Shown piece after piece: positions 31,882 to 41,480 of a stretch of 64,000 nucleotides of DNA. The stretch covers positions 10,908,520 to 10,972,519 of the forward strand of contig NC_054389.1 in NCBI RefSeq assembly GCF_001625195.1. Direction: 5' to 3'. The notes under the pieces were generated by a model. The model had not been told where the DNA came from, made no database searches, and saw nothing but the letters and a program-made list of their open reading frames with translations. The translations under genes and the position numbers were made by a program. The first letter of the stretch is position 1; each line of letters starts with the position of its first letter. Source of the DNA: Drechmeria coniospora. Lineage: Eukaryota > Ascomycota > Sordariomycetes > Hypocreales > Ophiocordycipitaceae.

Positions 31882-32544
31882 TCAGAAGAAATTGCCGAGG
31901 TTGGCCGAATTGGCCCGAGTTGGCTGAGGCTCCGACCCGCCATTGTCCTCGATTTTCTGCCGTCCCGTCGTCTTCTTCTTTTCCTGAGCCTCCTGCTGCG
32001 CAGCTTTCGCCTGCTTCCGGGGCTTCCTGACGGTCTCGTCTTGCTCTATGGCTTTGAGCACTGGAGCAAGGTCAGCGTTCGACCTGCCGCTTCGTTCGAG
32101 TGCGAACCCACCTTCTTCCCAGTCCGCCTCTCTCTGAGGGTCACCGGTGCCCAGTATCTTTTCGACATCCACTTCCTCGCCATTCTTGATCTTCTCCACC
32201 ACTTCTCGCAGCAGACCAATCCTGACAGCCGACTGCCGAGCGTACTGCTCCGCCTGTTTACGCAGAGCAATCATCTGAATCGACATGGACCCGATAAAGA
32301 GGAACATGACGATAAAGTACGTTGCGGGATTCCATTCCTTAGACTTTGCCCTGAACGCTCCTCGCTCTTGTTTGCGCAGCGGCTTGGGGATCAGGGACTT
32401 CCAGAAGCCCGATTGGACGACGGTTGTGGGTGTGGGTGCAACGGTCGAGTATCGCAGGCTGACTCGGGAGGTCGATAAATATTTGGGTCCGAACCTGGTG
32501 CCCCAGAAGCTGCGGCTGCGGACTGCCAACTGGTGCAGCGACAT
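31882..32544 (-). CDS. Mitochondrial single-pass membrane protein, DUF5321-like
   Basis: A single-exon 220-residue frame runs on the minus strand. The N-terminal 40 residues (MSLHQLAVRSRSFWGTRFG onward) are basic and Ser/Arg-rich without acidic residues, fitting a mitochondrial presequence. One hydrophobic helix follows near residues 74-94 (ATYFIVMFLFIGSMSIQMIA). A charged helical region comes next (RKQAEQYARQSAVRIGLLRE, EEVDVEKILGTGDPQREADW). The tail is Lys/Gln/Glu-rich. The layout and the WNPATYF and DPQREADWEEG blocks resemble a conserved fungal family annotated DUF5321; its function is not known to me, and an assembly role in the inner membrane is only a guess. It is divergent from separase, about 480 bases apart. 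Confidence 0.7.
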   Translation of the reverse strand: MSLHQLAVRSRSFWGTRFGPKYLSTSRVSLRYSTVAPTPTTVVQSGFWKSLIPKPLRKQERGAFRAKSKEWNPATYFIVMFLFIGSMSIQMIALRKQAEQYARQSAVRIGLLREVVEKIKNGEEVDVEKILGTGDPQREADWEEGGFALERSGRSNADLAPVLKAIEQDETVRKPRKQAKAAQQEAQEKKKTTGRQKIEDNGGSEPQPTRANSANLGNFF

Positions 32545-33028
32545 TTTTCGATCGTCTTGTTCGCCGCCGTTTTGAAGAGGAAAATTGCATGCCGGATGGA
32601 GGTGACGTTTCCAACCCGATTCTAGAAGGCATAGGCCCTCGGACCAATGAAATCAGCCAACACCAGCGAAACTAAGAACACCAGCGAGACCCAGAGACCA
32701 ATGAGCCGCTGGCGCCGCTCGCCGCTCCAGTTGCCCAGACAACGCCCGATATTTACCCCCACCGTCAGACTGTGCCAGGAGACCCCCCCCCCCCCCCCTG
32801 CTCTGCCAATCTGCCACACATCCGTCACGGCGAACAGCTGCAGTTATTTTGGTGGAGGCTGCATTCTGCATTCTGCATCCGCATCGCAAGCTTCCCGTTG
32901 GTTCATTTCTTTTAGAACACGTTTTGCTTCCTTACTTGGACGATGATTTCCGGCCATCGAATCGACATGGTTTAGCCGTCTGAACTCACACATTGCAATC
33001 TCTCACTCTTACCTTATCCGACATCGAC
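32545..33028. promoter_or_regulatory. Shared divergent promoter region
   Basis: About 480 bases separate the starts of the DUF5321-like gene (-) and separase (+), so both promoters should lie here. A run of 16 C (32783-32798) sits near the middle. No TATA box or known factor site was identified with confidence. Confidence 0.5.
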
Positions 33029-36000
33029 ATGGCTTCATTACAAGCAAAGACGGAAGCCGTCAAAGCGGACGTTGCATCGACGGCGAGCTGCACGCCAGCA
33101 ACCGTCGTTTCGCTCAAGGAGCTGCTCCTCCCAGAGACGGAGCCGTCCGCCCCTGGGTCCAAGAACACGGCACGAGCTCCCAAGACGACGACAACGAAAG
33201 CCAAGAGCGCTGCCGCGGCCAAGAAACAAGGTCTCCAGGACGTGCTGGGATCGAGAGAGAGGACGATACTGGCAACTCATGTCATCAACGCAACACTCAA
33301 GGCCCTTGCAGAGACCGCCAAATCATCTCCATCGGGTCCTTCGACAACGCGCCAGAAAGGCGAAAACCTGCAGCGATCGACCAGCAACAGATCGTTGAGG
33401 CGTTCCGTCTCTGCGCCCCTGTCACCTCTCAAGCCGCGGGCTCTCAATCGAACCGTATCTTCCCCGATTTCGACGACAAAGGACACCAAGGCTGGCCCGT
33501 CATCTCCGTCAACGGGATGCCTCGCCGTCGTCGAATGTGCGCGCGCCGCATTCGCATGCCTACGATCGCTCAAGCCTACACAAGAGGGACAGACAGACTT
33601 TCAGCTCGAGAATGGCATGTCGGCTTTGGTCGGCAAGCTCCTCACCCTCGGCATGCACGAGCAAGCGTTGAAGGAGTTACGAATATTGAAGTGCAGGCTG
33701 GACGATGCATATTCGACCGCGGCGACGACGAATACCAAGTCAGCGTCAGCAGGAACCGCCTCCGCAGCTGCTAGCATCGCAGATCTACTCCGGTTCAACG
33801 CGGGCGCATGCGGCTCCAAGAGTAGCCTACCAACCATCACGACTTGCCAACTGCAGGTGCTCAAACTCGTCGCCGCGACAAAGAAACCGTCGCATATCGA
33901 AGCAGTCTTGCCAGCGCTACTCGAAACGAACCCATCTTCTCCCGTCAATCTACTTTTCAAGCTGGGCGAGGGAGGCGGCAAGGAGGCTTCAAAGGCTGCC
34001 CGTCAATTGGTCGCGCTCTCGCAGATATTGCTCTCCATGGCACCAAGTGTCTCGAGCTCGGAGGACGCCGTCGCCATGGAGTCCAAACTTAGCCCCAGCC
34101 CCGTCACCGCTTTCGAAATCCAGGCCCTTTCCTTCAGGACGCAAGTGAAATGGTGGACGCTCGCCGGCCACGAGGGAAATGTCGACGACGAACTCTTGTC
34201 GCCCTTTACTCGCTGCGTCCGGGCTCTCATCCGTCGTCAAGGAACGGCGGAGACGACGGCTTACCGAATAACAGCTGCCGCATTCGAGGCAATCATGCAG
34301 AGTATTCGCTCTCAGAATCGTCAACCGACTACGTCGAGCACATCCCCTCTGGCGTCCATGTATCAAATCCTTGGAACTACGGCGCACGCGGCCCGGGAGT
34401 ACGATGACGCCCATCAGTGGCTCCAGCGTCTTCGGGGTTGCATGCGCTCACAGTCCGAGTCCGTCGTTCGCGTCTGCTCTGTGTCGGCTCGACTACTTGC
34501 CGCTGCTCTGAAGAGGGCCGAAATTGGTTCGGATGCCGCCCTGCTCGTTCGAGAGGTCACCGACGGTTTAGACGGGAGTCTCAGCGGCACCGTGACGGAG
34601 CTTAACGACCTTCTTGAGAGTCTCTCTGCCGCCCGTCGCTCCGTCGTTGGGTTGCTGACCAACGCCAACATGCTGGACCCCAACGCTACGACAGACTCTT
34701 CTACACCCGCGGAACTTGTATCCCTCCTGAAATCCTTTTTGCTCCGGTATCCTCGCTTCGTCCGCCGCTGGCTCGGCACGCCGCCGGATAAGGACGCCAA
34801 CGCGAAGCATGTCCTTCAGTTCGACCAACGAAGGCAGACGGTTCTACAGTCCATCAGCCAGGTTCTTGACGCGTCCATGATGGTCATCAAGTGCGATATC
34901 CAGTCGGGTTCGATCGACTGGCAACTCATGGACGAAGTCCTGCAGCACTGTGCATCTCTCCTCGACGGCATCGCCGACCCAGCCATGTCGGCGGCCATGG
35001 CAGAGAAGCTAGGCATCTATCACGTCAAGATATCCAGTCTCTACTTTTCCCGATTCCTAGAACTGCGCAAATTACCGGACCGATCGAAGGAGACAAGCAA
35101 GCAGCTGCTTCAGGCTCTTAGCCGGTCCATCGATGCCGTCAAGGACCGAACGGCGGCTGAGAGGGAAAGGGCACAGCTCTCGACCAAGCTGGAACTTTTC
35201 GCCGACATGTGCCAGGGAGCGAGCAGGACCGAGGACGCCGTCAAGACACTGCGATCCATTTGCATGAACATGGCGGAAGACGGCGTCCTGTCGGCCGTGT
35301 CGGCCGCTTTGGTTTCGCAACCTCCCGCTCTTGCGTGGACTGCCACGGAAAAAGCGTCGTCTCTTTCCCGAACCCTACGCTCAATCGCAAAACTCGACAG
35401 ATCGTGGAACGACTGGACTTTCTTTCTCCCCGAGCCAGAGCGCGCCGCCGTTCTCGAGCACTTGATGCACCTCAGCTCCAACACCTCCATCTCCTTCCAA
35501 CCACCCCGAATTCGTGACTCTAGCCTGGCAGCCCTGCTGCGGATTTATACTCTGGACAAGTATCCGATCCGCCGTCTTCGTGTTTTGCTCTACCTTTTCT
35601 ATCAGAATATGGGAGACCAAGACGAGATGGATGCGCTCTCGCCCCTTCTCGAACTGGCTCTGCAGCAGCTGCAGAGAAAAGACAAGGGCGAGGACGGCTC
35701 GCTGTCGCACTACATCCCCCATCTGCAGGCATACCATGGACTTCTCTCGGCCCTTGCCGACAGCGACACGCCCGTGCCCCTATCGGCGATGAAAAATTCC
35801 GTCGCCGCTTGGACGAGCATGACTGATTCCTGCGAGACAAAAGAAAACCTGTACGCGGTCATCGACGATCCAGAAAGCCTGCTTGAACACCTCGAGTCCC
35901 TGAATCATCTCGCCGAGCTTCGAGGTGAGCATCAACTGCAGATATCCATCTCACAGCTCTCCATCAGGTTGGCCACGACGATTGCGGGCCGTGCAGGCTC

Positions 36001-39000
36001 GACTCACGACAGCCTAGTCCTCCACCACAGCCATCTCGCGACCCAGTATGTCAACATAGGCAAGTACGTTCAAGCGCAGAATGCGCTCGAACAGACGAAG
36101 GCGCTTGTGGAAAGAAACGAGGGCATCTCGCGCGGAGTGGTGGCAGGATTTCAGCTGTCGCAGGCCGAGTACCTGACGGGCGTCGGGAGCTTTGACGAAG
36201 CGTACGTGCTGCACTCTCTTCTACTTGCGATGCGACTAACGGGTGGCAGTATGAAATGCGTCACAAAAGCAAACGAACTTTGCGGCGGCTCCTACTCGTC
36301 CTGGGCCCGGTCCAAGTCGCATGCGACGGCGATGCTGTCGATGGCCTCCTTTCTACGGTCGAGCATTTCTCTCCAGCGGGGAGATATCCAAGATGCACTC
36401 ACCGCCATCAAGTATGCCGTACGGTTGCTCTCTCACGACTGGTCGAGACTCGAAGCGGCCTTGGCGGATGTGAATCCCAAGGGCGAGACAACGATGGCAG
36501 AAACGAGTCTTTCCAGCATTCACCTGAAAGGGGACGAGGCGACGCGAGGAAGCGGGCCGCGATTCTGGAGCCTTGCGTCACCCCTGATTCGCAGCCTCAT
36601 GCACATCTCGTCCGTCTACGCCCACATAGGCATGTTCCAGGAAACGATCTACTACGCCGAGGCGGCAGGGAAGATTGCCGACAGCACCCAGTCCTCCCTC
36701 TACAAGGTCCAAGTGTCGGCTTGGACCGGCTCCATCCTCGCCAAGGCCGGTAGGATGCAGAAGGCGCTTGGTATGCTTGACGAAGCCAAGGAGCACATGC
36801 CTCCGGATGCCTGCGCGTCTCGCGTTCGACTCGCACGCCAGTTGAGCGAGTTTTACTGGGACATTGGCGACGAGGCACAGGCGCGTGAATATCTAACGAT
36901 CGCCGAGGACACGGTTCGACTGCTGAGCGACGGCGACGACTCTGCGAACGCGACGGCAGCGGTCGGTGAGAGCAACAATACGGCAACCAGAGGCATCAAA
37001 ACCCAGGGCAGGGAGGTTTCCAGGGCCACTCGCGGCGCCACGACGAGGACGGCAAAACCCAAGGCCAATCCTACTTCCACTGCGGTCCGGACCGTGAGGC
37101 GAGGAGGCCCAGCGGCCAAGTCGAAATCAGCACCAGCGCTGGAGGTTTCAAAGGTACCCATGGACTTGCATCAGTCATCGCTGCTCGCGGCCGTCATTCT
37201 TTCTCGATCCCTTGGGTTCATACATCAGCGGGATTGGGCCTCGGCACTCTCTACGCTCGAGAAAGCCAAGGAGCTGCCGAAGCTCCTCGGCACGCTCTCG
37301 CACGAGCAGGTCATGACGGCGACCTCGCTCATCGGGCAGAGCATGGAGCAGATGATCTCAGACCCCGTCTTCTCCGTCATGCAAGACTCGACGATATCAT
37401 TCCCCGCCGTTTGTGTCGGCACGGATAAGCGAGCGTCGGAGAGAGGCACGACAACGGGCGCCTCGCCTCCGAGAAAGACGCGGGCGGTGATCGCGGACCG
37501 GAAGAAATCCAACTCCAAAGAACGCGGCGGCCCAGCGTTTGCGGACGCGTTGAGACAGGCGCAGCAGCTGCTGATGGAGGCGCACGGCTCTGCTCTGTCG
37601 AGCTCCGACAGCAGCACCGTCCATCGCATCTCCGGCCTGCTGCAAAGCACCATTATTCTCCTTTCGGCCGCCTCGGCCGGCAAAGTGAGACCGGCAATGT
37701 CCTCGGGCCTTGGCACGGTGGCGGTTGACCTTGGTCGGAATATTACCTGGGCTCGGGAGCAGAACACGCTGAGAGCGGCGGACAACAATTTCATGTCGGC
37801 AAGCATGCCGACGTCGCAGACAAAGTCGGTTCGAAAATGTAGCCTCGAGTCGTCGTCGACGGACCTCGCAAGGTTCCAGAAAAAGTACGTCGACATGATT
37901 CCGGAAAGCTGGAGCGTCATCTCCCTCTCGCTCAGCGACAACCACCACGACTTGTGCATCACGAAGCTGCAGGCCGGCCACAGCCCCTTCATCCTGCGTC
38001 TGCCATTGGAAAGGGCAAACTCGAGAGACGCGGACTCGGAGGTGTTCAATTTCGAGCACGGGCGCGAGGAGCTGCTGGACATCATCAAGCTCGCGAACGA
38101 GTCGAGCCATTCGGCCCGCGATTTCTCGGCCAGGGGCGAGAGGAGCGCTTGGTGGGCCGAGCGAGAGGCTCTCGACCTGCGGCTCAAGGACCTCCTTGAG
38201 ACGATCGAGTGCACCTGGCTGGGAGGTTTCAAGGGTATCTTCTCCCAGCATCAGCGGCGCTGCGATCTCTTGGCGCGGTTCCAAAAGAGCTTCCAGCAGA
38301 TCCTCGACGGCGGCCTGCCGTCGCGAAACAGGATCCGAACGAAGAAGGGGACAAAGGCGGCGGCGGTGACTCTCGACCCCCGTGTTCTCGACTTGTTCAT
38401 CGGGCTCGGTGATCCGACGGATTCGGACTGCAGCCACTTCGACGAAGCGCTGAACGACCTGCTCTACTTCGTCGTCGACATACTTCAGTTTCACGGCGAG
38501 AGGAACGCGTACGACGAGATCGACTTTGACGCCATGGTCGTGGAGACGTACGACGCGCTCCGCGGGTACTATGACGCGGCGAAGACGGGGGAGCGGGAGC
38601 GCGGAGCGCACACGGTGCTCGTCTTGGACAAGGGACTCCACGCGTTCCCGTGGGAGTCGCTCCCTTGCATGGACGATCTTGCCGTGTCGAGGGTGCCGTC
38701 GCTCGCGTGCCTGCGTCAGCTCATCGACGAAGCCAAGATGCCAAGCATGGCGGAGGTTGGCGGGCATCAGCCGCCGCACGGCCACTACGTGTCCGCTCGG
38801 GCGGGCACCTACATGCTGAACCCTTCGTCGGACCTCAAAAACACGCAGGCCTTCTTTCAGCCGACGTTCAAGACGCTCACGAGCTGGAACGGCATCGTCA
38901 ACCGGGCGCCGGACGAGGCCGACTTTGAACGCGCGCTCTCGACGTCGGACGTGCTGCTGTACTTTGGGCACGGAAGCGGCGCGCAGTACATACGCGGCAA

Positions 39001-39430
39001 GACGATCCGAAAGCTCGACAAGTGCCGACCGGCGACGTTCCTGATGGGCTGCAGCTCGGCGGCGCTGACGGAGGCGGGCGAGTTCGAGTGCTATGGCCCG
39101 GTGTGGAACTACATGATGGCAGGCTGCCCGGCGGTGGTGGGCACGCTGTGGGACGTGACCGATCGGGACATTGACAGGTTCGCGGGGCGGACGTTTGAGG
39201 AATGGGGACTGTTCGCTCGAGACTCGTTCGGCGAGGAGAAGAAGATGAAGGGAAAGAGCAAAGGGGTGGCGAAGGGGACTGGGAGGACGAAGGCCAAGGC
39301 ATCCAAGGGCCCAGCATCACTTGCAGAGGCGGTGACGAGAGCGAGGGCGGCGTGCAAGTTCCGGTACCTGAACGCGGCGGCCGTCGTCTTGTACGGTATT
39401 CCGGTGTACATCAAGGACGAGGACGGGTGA
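33029..39430 (+). CDS. esp1: Separase (Esp1/BimB, peptidase C50)
   Basis: A single open frame gives 2133 residues from ATG 33029 (MASLQAKTEAVKAD). Separase cleaves the cohesin kleisin at anaphase onset. The N-terminal and middle parts are helical-repeat-like, with TPR-type stretches and a Ser/Lys-rich low-complexity N-terminus. The C-terminal caspase-like protease domain carries the catalytic dyad: His1981 in LLYFGHGSGAQYI and Cys2008 in FLMGCSSAALTEAG. The conserved AGCPAVVGTLWDVTDRDIDR follows. HAFPWESLPCMDDLAVSRVP upstream is also characteristic. A Lys-rich loop (KKMKGKSKGVAKG) precedes the final helix, and the protein ends VYIKDEDG. No intron is needed, though a small in-frame one cannot be excluded. 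Large minus-strand frames (37225-38971) are shadows. Confidence 0.96.
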   Translation: MASLQAKTEAVKADVASTASCTPATVVSLKELLLPETEPSAPGSKNTARAPKTTTTKAKSAAAAKKQGLQDVLGSRERTILATHVINATLKALAETAKSSPSGPSTTRQKGENLQRSTSNRSLRRSVSAPLSPLKPRALNRTVSSPISTTKDTKAGPSSPSTGCLAVVECARAAFACLRSLKPTQEGQTDFQLENGMSALVGKLLTLGMHEQALKELRILKCRLDDAYSTAATTNTKSASAGTASAAASIADLLRFNAGACGSKSSLPTITTCQLQVLKLVAATKKPSHIEAVLPALLETNPSSPVNLLFKLGEGGGKEASKAARQLVALSQILLSMAPSVSSSEDAVAMESKLSPSPVTAFEIQALSFRTQVKWWTLAGHEGNVDDELLSPFTRCVRALIRRQGTAETTAYRITAAAFEAIMQSIRSQNRQPTTSSTSPLASMYQILGTTAHAAREYDDAHQWLQRLRGCMRSQSESVVRVCSVSARLLAAALKRAEIGSDAALLVREVTDGLDGSLSGTVTELNDLLESLSAARRSVVGLLTNANMLDPNATTDSSTPAELVSLLKSFLLRYPRFVRRWLGTPPDKDANAKHVLQFDQRRQTVLQSISQVLDASMMVIKCDIQSGSIDWQLMDEVLQHCASLLDGIADPAMSAAMAEKLGIYHVKISSLYFSRFLELRKLPDRSKETSKQLLQALSRSIDAVKDRTAAERERAQLSTKLELFADMCQGASRTEDAVKTLRSICMNMAEDGVLSAVSAALVSQPPALAWTATEKASSLSRTLRSIAKLDRSWNDWTFFLPEPERAAVLEHLMHLSSNTSISFQPPRIRDSSLAALLRIYTLDKYPIRRLRVLLYLFYQNMGDQDEMDALSPLLELALQQLQRKDKGEDGSLSHYIPHLQAYHGLLSALADSDTPVPLSAMKNSVAAWTSMTDSCETKENLYAVIDDPESLLEHLESLNHLAELRGEHQLQISISQLSIRLATTIAGRAGSTHDSLVLHHSHLATQYVNIGKYVQAQNALEQTKALVERNEGISRGVVAGFQLSQAEYLTGVGSFDEAYVLHSLLLAMRLTGGSMKCVTKANELCGGSYSSWARSKSHATAMLSMASFLRSSISLQRGDIQDALTAIKYAVRLLSHDWSRLEAALADVNPKGETTMAETSLSSIHLKGDEATRGSGPRFWSLASPLIRSLMHISSVYAHIGMFQETIYYAEAAGKIADSTQSSLYKVQVSAWTGSILAKAGRMQKALGMLDEAKEHMPPDACASRVRLARQLSEFYWDIGDEAQAREYLTIAEDTVRLLSDGDDSANATAAVGESNNTATRGIKTQGREVSRATRGATTRTAKPKANPTSTAVRTVRRGGPAAKSKSAPALEVSKVPMDLHQSSLLAAVILSRSLGFIHQRDWASALSTLEKAKELPKLLGTLSHEQVMTATSLIGQSMEQMISDPVFSVMQDSTISFPAVCVGTDKRASERGTTTGASPPRKTRAVIADRKKSNSKERGGPAFADALRQAQQLLMEAHGSALSSSDSSTVHRISGLLQSTIILLSAASAGKVRPAMSSGLGTVAVDLGRNITWAREQNTLRAADNNFMSASMPTSQTKSVRKCSLESSSTDLARFQKKYVDMIPESWSVISLSLSDNHHDLCITKLQAGHSPFILRLPLERANSRDADSEVFNFEHGREELLDIIKLANESSHSARDFSARGERSAWWAEREALDLRLKDLLETIECTWLGGFKGIFSQHQRRCDLLARFQKSFQQILDGGLPSRNRIRTKKGTKAAAVTLDPRVLDLFIGLGDPTDSDCSHFDEALNDLLYFVVDILQFHGERNAYDEIDFDAMVVETYDALRGYYDAAKTGERERGAHTVLVLDKGLHAFPWESLPCMDDLAVSRVPSLACLRQLIDEAKMPSMAEVGGHQPPHGHYVSARAGTYMLNPSSDLKNTQAFFQPTFKTLTSWNGIVNRAPDEADFERALSTSDVLLYFGHGSGAQYIRGKTIRKLDKCRPATFLMGCSSAALTEAGEFECYGPVWNYMMAGCPAVVGTLWDVTDRDIDRFAGRTFEEWGLFARDSFGEEKKMKGKSKGVAKGTGRTKAKASKGPASLAEAVTRARAACKFRYLNAAAVVLYGIPVYIKDEDG

Positions 39431-40180
39431 GACATGGATCCGCCATGGTGGTCTTTCTTTTCTTTGTTTGCTGTTGTTTGTTTTCCCATCGGCGTGGGCA
39501 GTGGCGGCGCTTTGGATAGAACGGGCGTGCGCGCCCCGAGGGTCTTTCTTTTATTACGGCGACGAAGTGCGTGTTTCCATAGCGCTGGCGTTTGGCGGAC
39601 ACCACCCAGGCTTGGGTTGCCGTCGTATCAAGGAACCATCGCACTCGAAGCTTCACAAACGTCGTCTCCGTGTCTGTCGTCGGTTTCAGCTGCTTGACCC
39701 AAGATTGAAACGGCAAGACGATCATGATGATGATTGTCGATATTGTCGGAATATTCCCAGAGGCCAAACGCACATCTCGTGGCTCTACCTGCCCACTGTT
39801 TCGTAGATGCCTGTACTCGAGGATACGAAATCGGTGCGTAGGGGCAACAGATGATGCCAGCGTCGAGTCCGACGGGGAGCTGTTCCGTCGGGAGGTCGCG
39901 TCTCATTGTTCCCTCATTTTCCCATTCCTCTGGGCCGCGACGACTGGGTTGCCGAAGCTGGGTGGTAAGGGGTATCAAAATCAAGGCGGCAAGCCACTGG
40001 AGGGGTGGCTGCGGCAGTCAGTGGTCAGGCCAGCTCGAGGGTGCGACGACGAAGGCCAACAGGCCTCGACAACATTCCTGGGCGGCAGTCGACGTGCAAG
40101 GAAACATGGTCAGCAGTGTAGTGGGAGTGCAGCCATATTACCGCCTGTGCAGGACAGGTGTGCTCCGGATGTGCATTGAT
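39431..40180. other. Intergenic region downstream of separase
   Basis: Contains the separase 3' UTR. Several short frames on both strands show no protein features. Confidence 0.4.
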
Positions 40181-40765
40181 TGCGTTAGTACGTTCTGCAT
40201 ATTGCACTTGCATGATACAATGCAGTACGGCAGTTTCAAGGATGCATTTCGTGTTGCAGGTACTCCGTACGTACTCCGTGCGTGATACACATGTCATGAC
40301 TCTAGAGACGCAAGTGCTTGCAATGTGCTGCGCTGGCCTTCAGCGCCGTCTCATTCCTTGCCATTGCATGTACAAGAACGGGGATTTGCTTGATCCAAGG
40401 CGAGTGGTCGGTAGGTAGCTTGGAGATGATGCTCAACTGCTGGTGACTGGAATCGAATTTCCATCAGAGCTGAAAGGGCAGCCCATGGCGAGGCAATTTC
40501 CCACTGGCAAGTCTCCCCCCGACAGGACGAGGGAGGAGGGAAGGAGTTTGGAAGTTTGATGGAATCAATCGAACCCGACCAGTGTCTGCTTTTTCATTTT
40601 TCAAGCTTATTTCTCGTCCGTCGACATGTGGATGCGAGAACCGGTCGATGCGGAGAAGGGGGTGCGACGATGAATTCGGCCAGCAGTCGGCCGAATTTAA
40701 ACAAGCGTCCGCCTGCAACTGGGAAAAGAGGCGAGTCAATCGAGGTGCACTACTGGATGGATGCT

Positions 40766-40930
40766 GGATGATGGACGATGGACGATGAACGATGGATGAT
40801 GGACGATGGATGATGGACGATGGATGATGGACGATGGATGATGGACGATGGATGATGGACGATGGATGATGGACGATAGATGATGGACGATGGATGATGG
40901 ACGATGGATGATGGACGATGGATGATGGTT
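40766..40930. repeat. 14-bp minisatellite
   Basis: About eleven head-to-tail copies of GATGATGGACGATG are present, with a few single-base variants (for example GATAGATG near 40877). The complementary strand stays open and encodes spurious HHPSSIIHRPSSIV-type peptides. Confidence 0.93.
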
Positions 40931-41016
40931 TGATGGACGTCGGGGTTTGCAAAGGCCAAACATGACGAGAAAATAGATTCGCAAACCAAACCTCGTTGGT
41001 ATTGGTGAAACGGTGT

Positions 41017-41065
41017 GGAGGAAGCGGAGGAAGCGGAGGAAGCAGAGGAAGCAGAGGAAGCAAGG
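41017..41065. repeat. 9-bp purine-rich array
   Basis: Five to six tandem copies of GAGGAAGCG / GAGGAAGCA are present. Confidence 0.85.
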
Positions 41066-41104
41066 GAACTTGGATGGAATGCGTGTCTCTCCGTGCCAGG
41101 AAAG

Positions 41105-41480
41105 GCGCAGAGCACAGTACATGTAGGTACAGCTGGCGTAATACAGTACTTGTCATCGGATGTGCAGCACAGAGTACGGAGTGCACAGTACACCTGCTTA
41201 CTACTAGATACCTAGCAGGTTCTTTCACCTAGGTGCCTGGGTACGAAGGTATTACATGTATCCTATCCGTACATGGACGACAGAAGTACAGCCTATGTGG
41301 TAGTAGGTAGTAGTATCGGCACTTTCGTCGGTAGGTTGGATAGGTACTAACTAGGTAGAGGCAAGTAGTCGACGGGAGCTGGGTGTCAGCACCTGGATGA
41401 CATACGTCAATGTCGACTGATTGATAGTGCTCTCGCACAGCAACGGGCTACCTACTAGGTACTGGGCTTCCACGAGCTGC
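41105..41480. repeat. GTAC/TACCTAGGTA-rich island 8
   Basis: GTAC words (ACAGAGTACGGAGTGCACAG near 41170) mix with the CTAGGTACCTAGG word family (CACCTAGGTGCCTGGGTACG near 41226). No coding frame is supported. Confidence 0.7.

Noticed and set aside
37225..38971. Minus-strand frames of 335 and 524 residues within separase
   Set aside because: They are antisense shadows of the conserved separase C-terminal half, with no recognisable domain.
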